From: Eublepharis macularius
Taxonomy: Eukaryota; Chordata; Lepidosauria; Squamata; Eublepharidae
Assembly: GCF_028583425.1 (NCBI RefSeq)
Contig: NC_072790.1
Span: 159,458,397 to 159,522,396, forward strand
DNA: 64,000 nt
Reading direction: 5' to 3'
Position numbers and translations under genes: made by a program. Position 1 is the stretch's first letter. Each line of letters begins with the position of its first letter. Below, in pieces: positions 63,925 through 64,000 of this stretch. The notes below the pieces were generated by a model. It ran no database searches and had not been told where the DNA came from. It worked only from the letters and a program-made list of their open reading frames with translations.

Positions 63925-64000
63925 ATGGCGACCGGGAGGCCTTTCCAGCTGGTGGTCTTCGGGGCATCGGGCTTCACTGGCCAGTTCGTGGTCGAGGAAG
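63925..64000 (+). CDS. SCCPDH: SCCPDH copy B, first coding exon (cut by window end)
   Basis: ATG at 63925 in a CCCCATGG context opens MATGRPFQLVVFGASGFTGQ then FVVEE and runs off the window. This is the N-terminus of SCCPDH with the GASGFTG dinucleotide-binding loop (GxxGxxG). Because exons for the C-terminal 326 residues of a complete-looking SCCPDH lie upstream on the same strand at 4.9-21.2 kb, this is the start of a second, tandem copy. Whether copy B is complete cannot be seen. Confidence 0.93.
   Translation, partial: MATGRPFQLVVFGASGFTGQFVVEE

Noticed and set aside
1..64000. CRISPR arrays, operons, phage or bacterial features
   Set aside because: The sequence is a vertebrate nuclear locus with introns and retroelements; no short regularly spaced repeats with unique spacers were seen.

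Overview
The window looks like nuclear DNA of a squamate reptile (lizard or snake). It carries vertebrate exons with consensus splice sites next to CR1, L1 and L2-type LINEs, Penelope-like elements, a DIRS-like element, a BEL/Pao LTR element, hAT transposons and a tRNA-derived SINE. That mixture is usual for squamates and would not be expected in birds or mammals. The species cannot be named from the sequence.

Host genes. (1) Ten consecutive coding exons of SCCPDH (saccharopine dehydrogenase-like oxidoreductase) lie on + between 4920 and 21196 and give the C-terminal 326 residues of a protein of about 430. (2) A five-exon gene on -, 35420 down to 28525, encodes a lysine-rich coiled-coil protein that I do not recognise; every exon junction is phase-compatible. 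(3) At 63925 a second SCCPDH-type first exon starts on + in a CpG-rich stretch and runs off the window. Two SCCPDH paralogues therefore stand in tandem, about 43 kb apart, with the coiled-coil gene between them in the opposite direction.

Layout. 0.8-3.5 kb: 5'-truncated L1 with a palindromic, ribozyme-bearing insert. 4.9-21.2 kb: SCCPDH copy A, whose introns hold CR1, another LINE, SINEs and a 4.8-kb hAT element that itself contains a second hAT-type element. 22.1-27.8 kb: Penelope tail, then a decayed DIRS-like element split by a Penelope-like element with an open RT/GIY-YIG frame. 27.84 kb: a 54-bp 7SL-RNA-like fragment. 28.5-35.4 kb: the coiled-coil gene. 36-40.8 kb: BEL/Pao element lacking integrase and 5' LTR. 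40.8-41.4 kb: second Penelope piece. 41.5-52.1 kb: a full-length L1 split by a 4.3-kb retroviral fragment (long env frame plus one LTR). 52.1-56.5 kb: hAT remnant, L1 tails, an ORF1-only half-L1 and a hairpin-rich hAT-type MITE. 56.8-61.7 kb: CR1, L2, SINE, L1 and Penelope fragments. 63.5-64 kb: CpG-rich promoter and SCCPDH-B exon 1.

The most interesting thread is a set of hammerhead-ribozyme-like motifs at five positions (two of them head-to-head in one palindrome, plus one decayed site) attached to Penelope-type ends. Next come the long env frame without gag or pol inside an L1, the half-L1 with its own target-site duplication, and the tandem SCCPDH pair. Most long open frames here belong to mobile elements; the host coding part is small.
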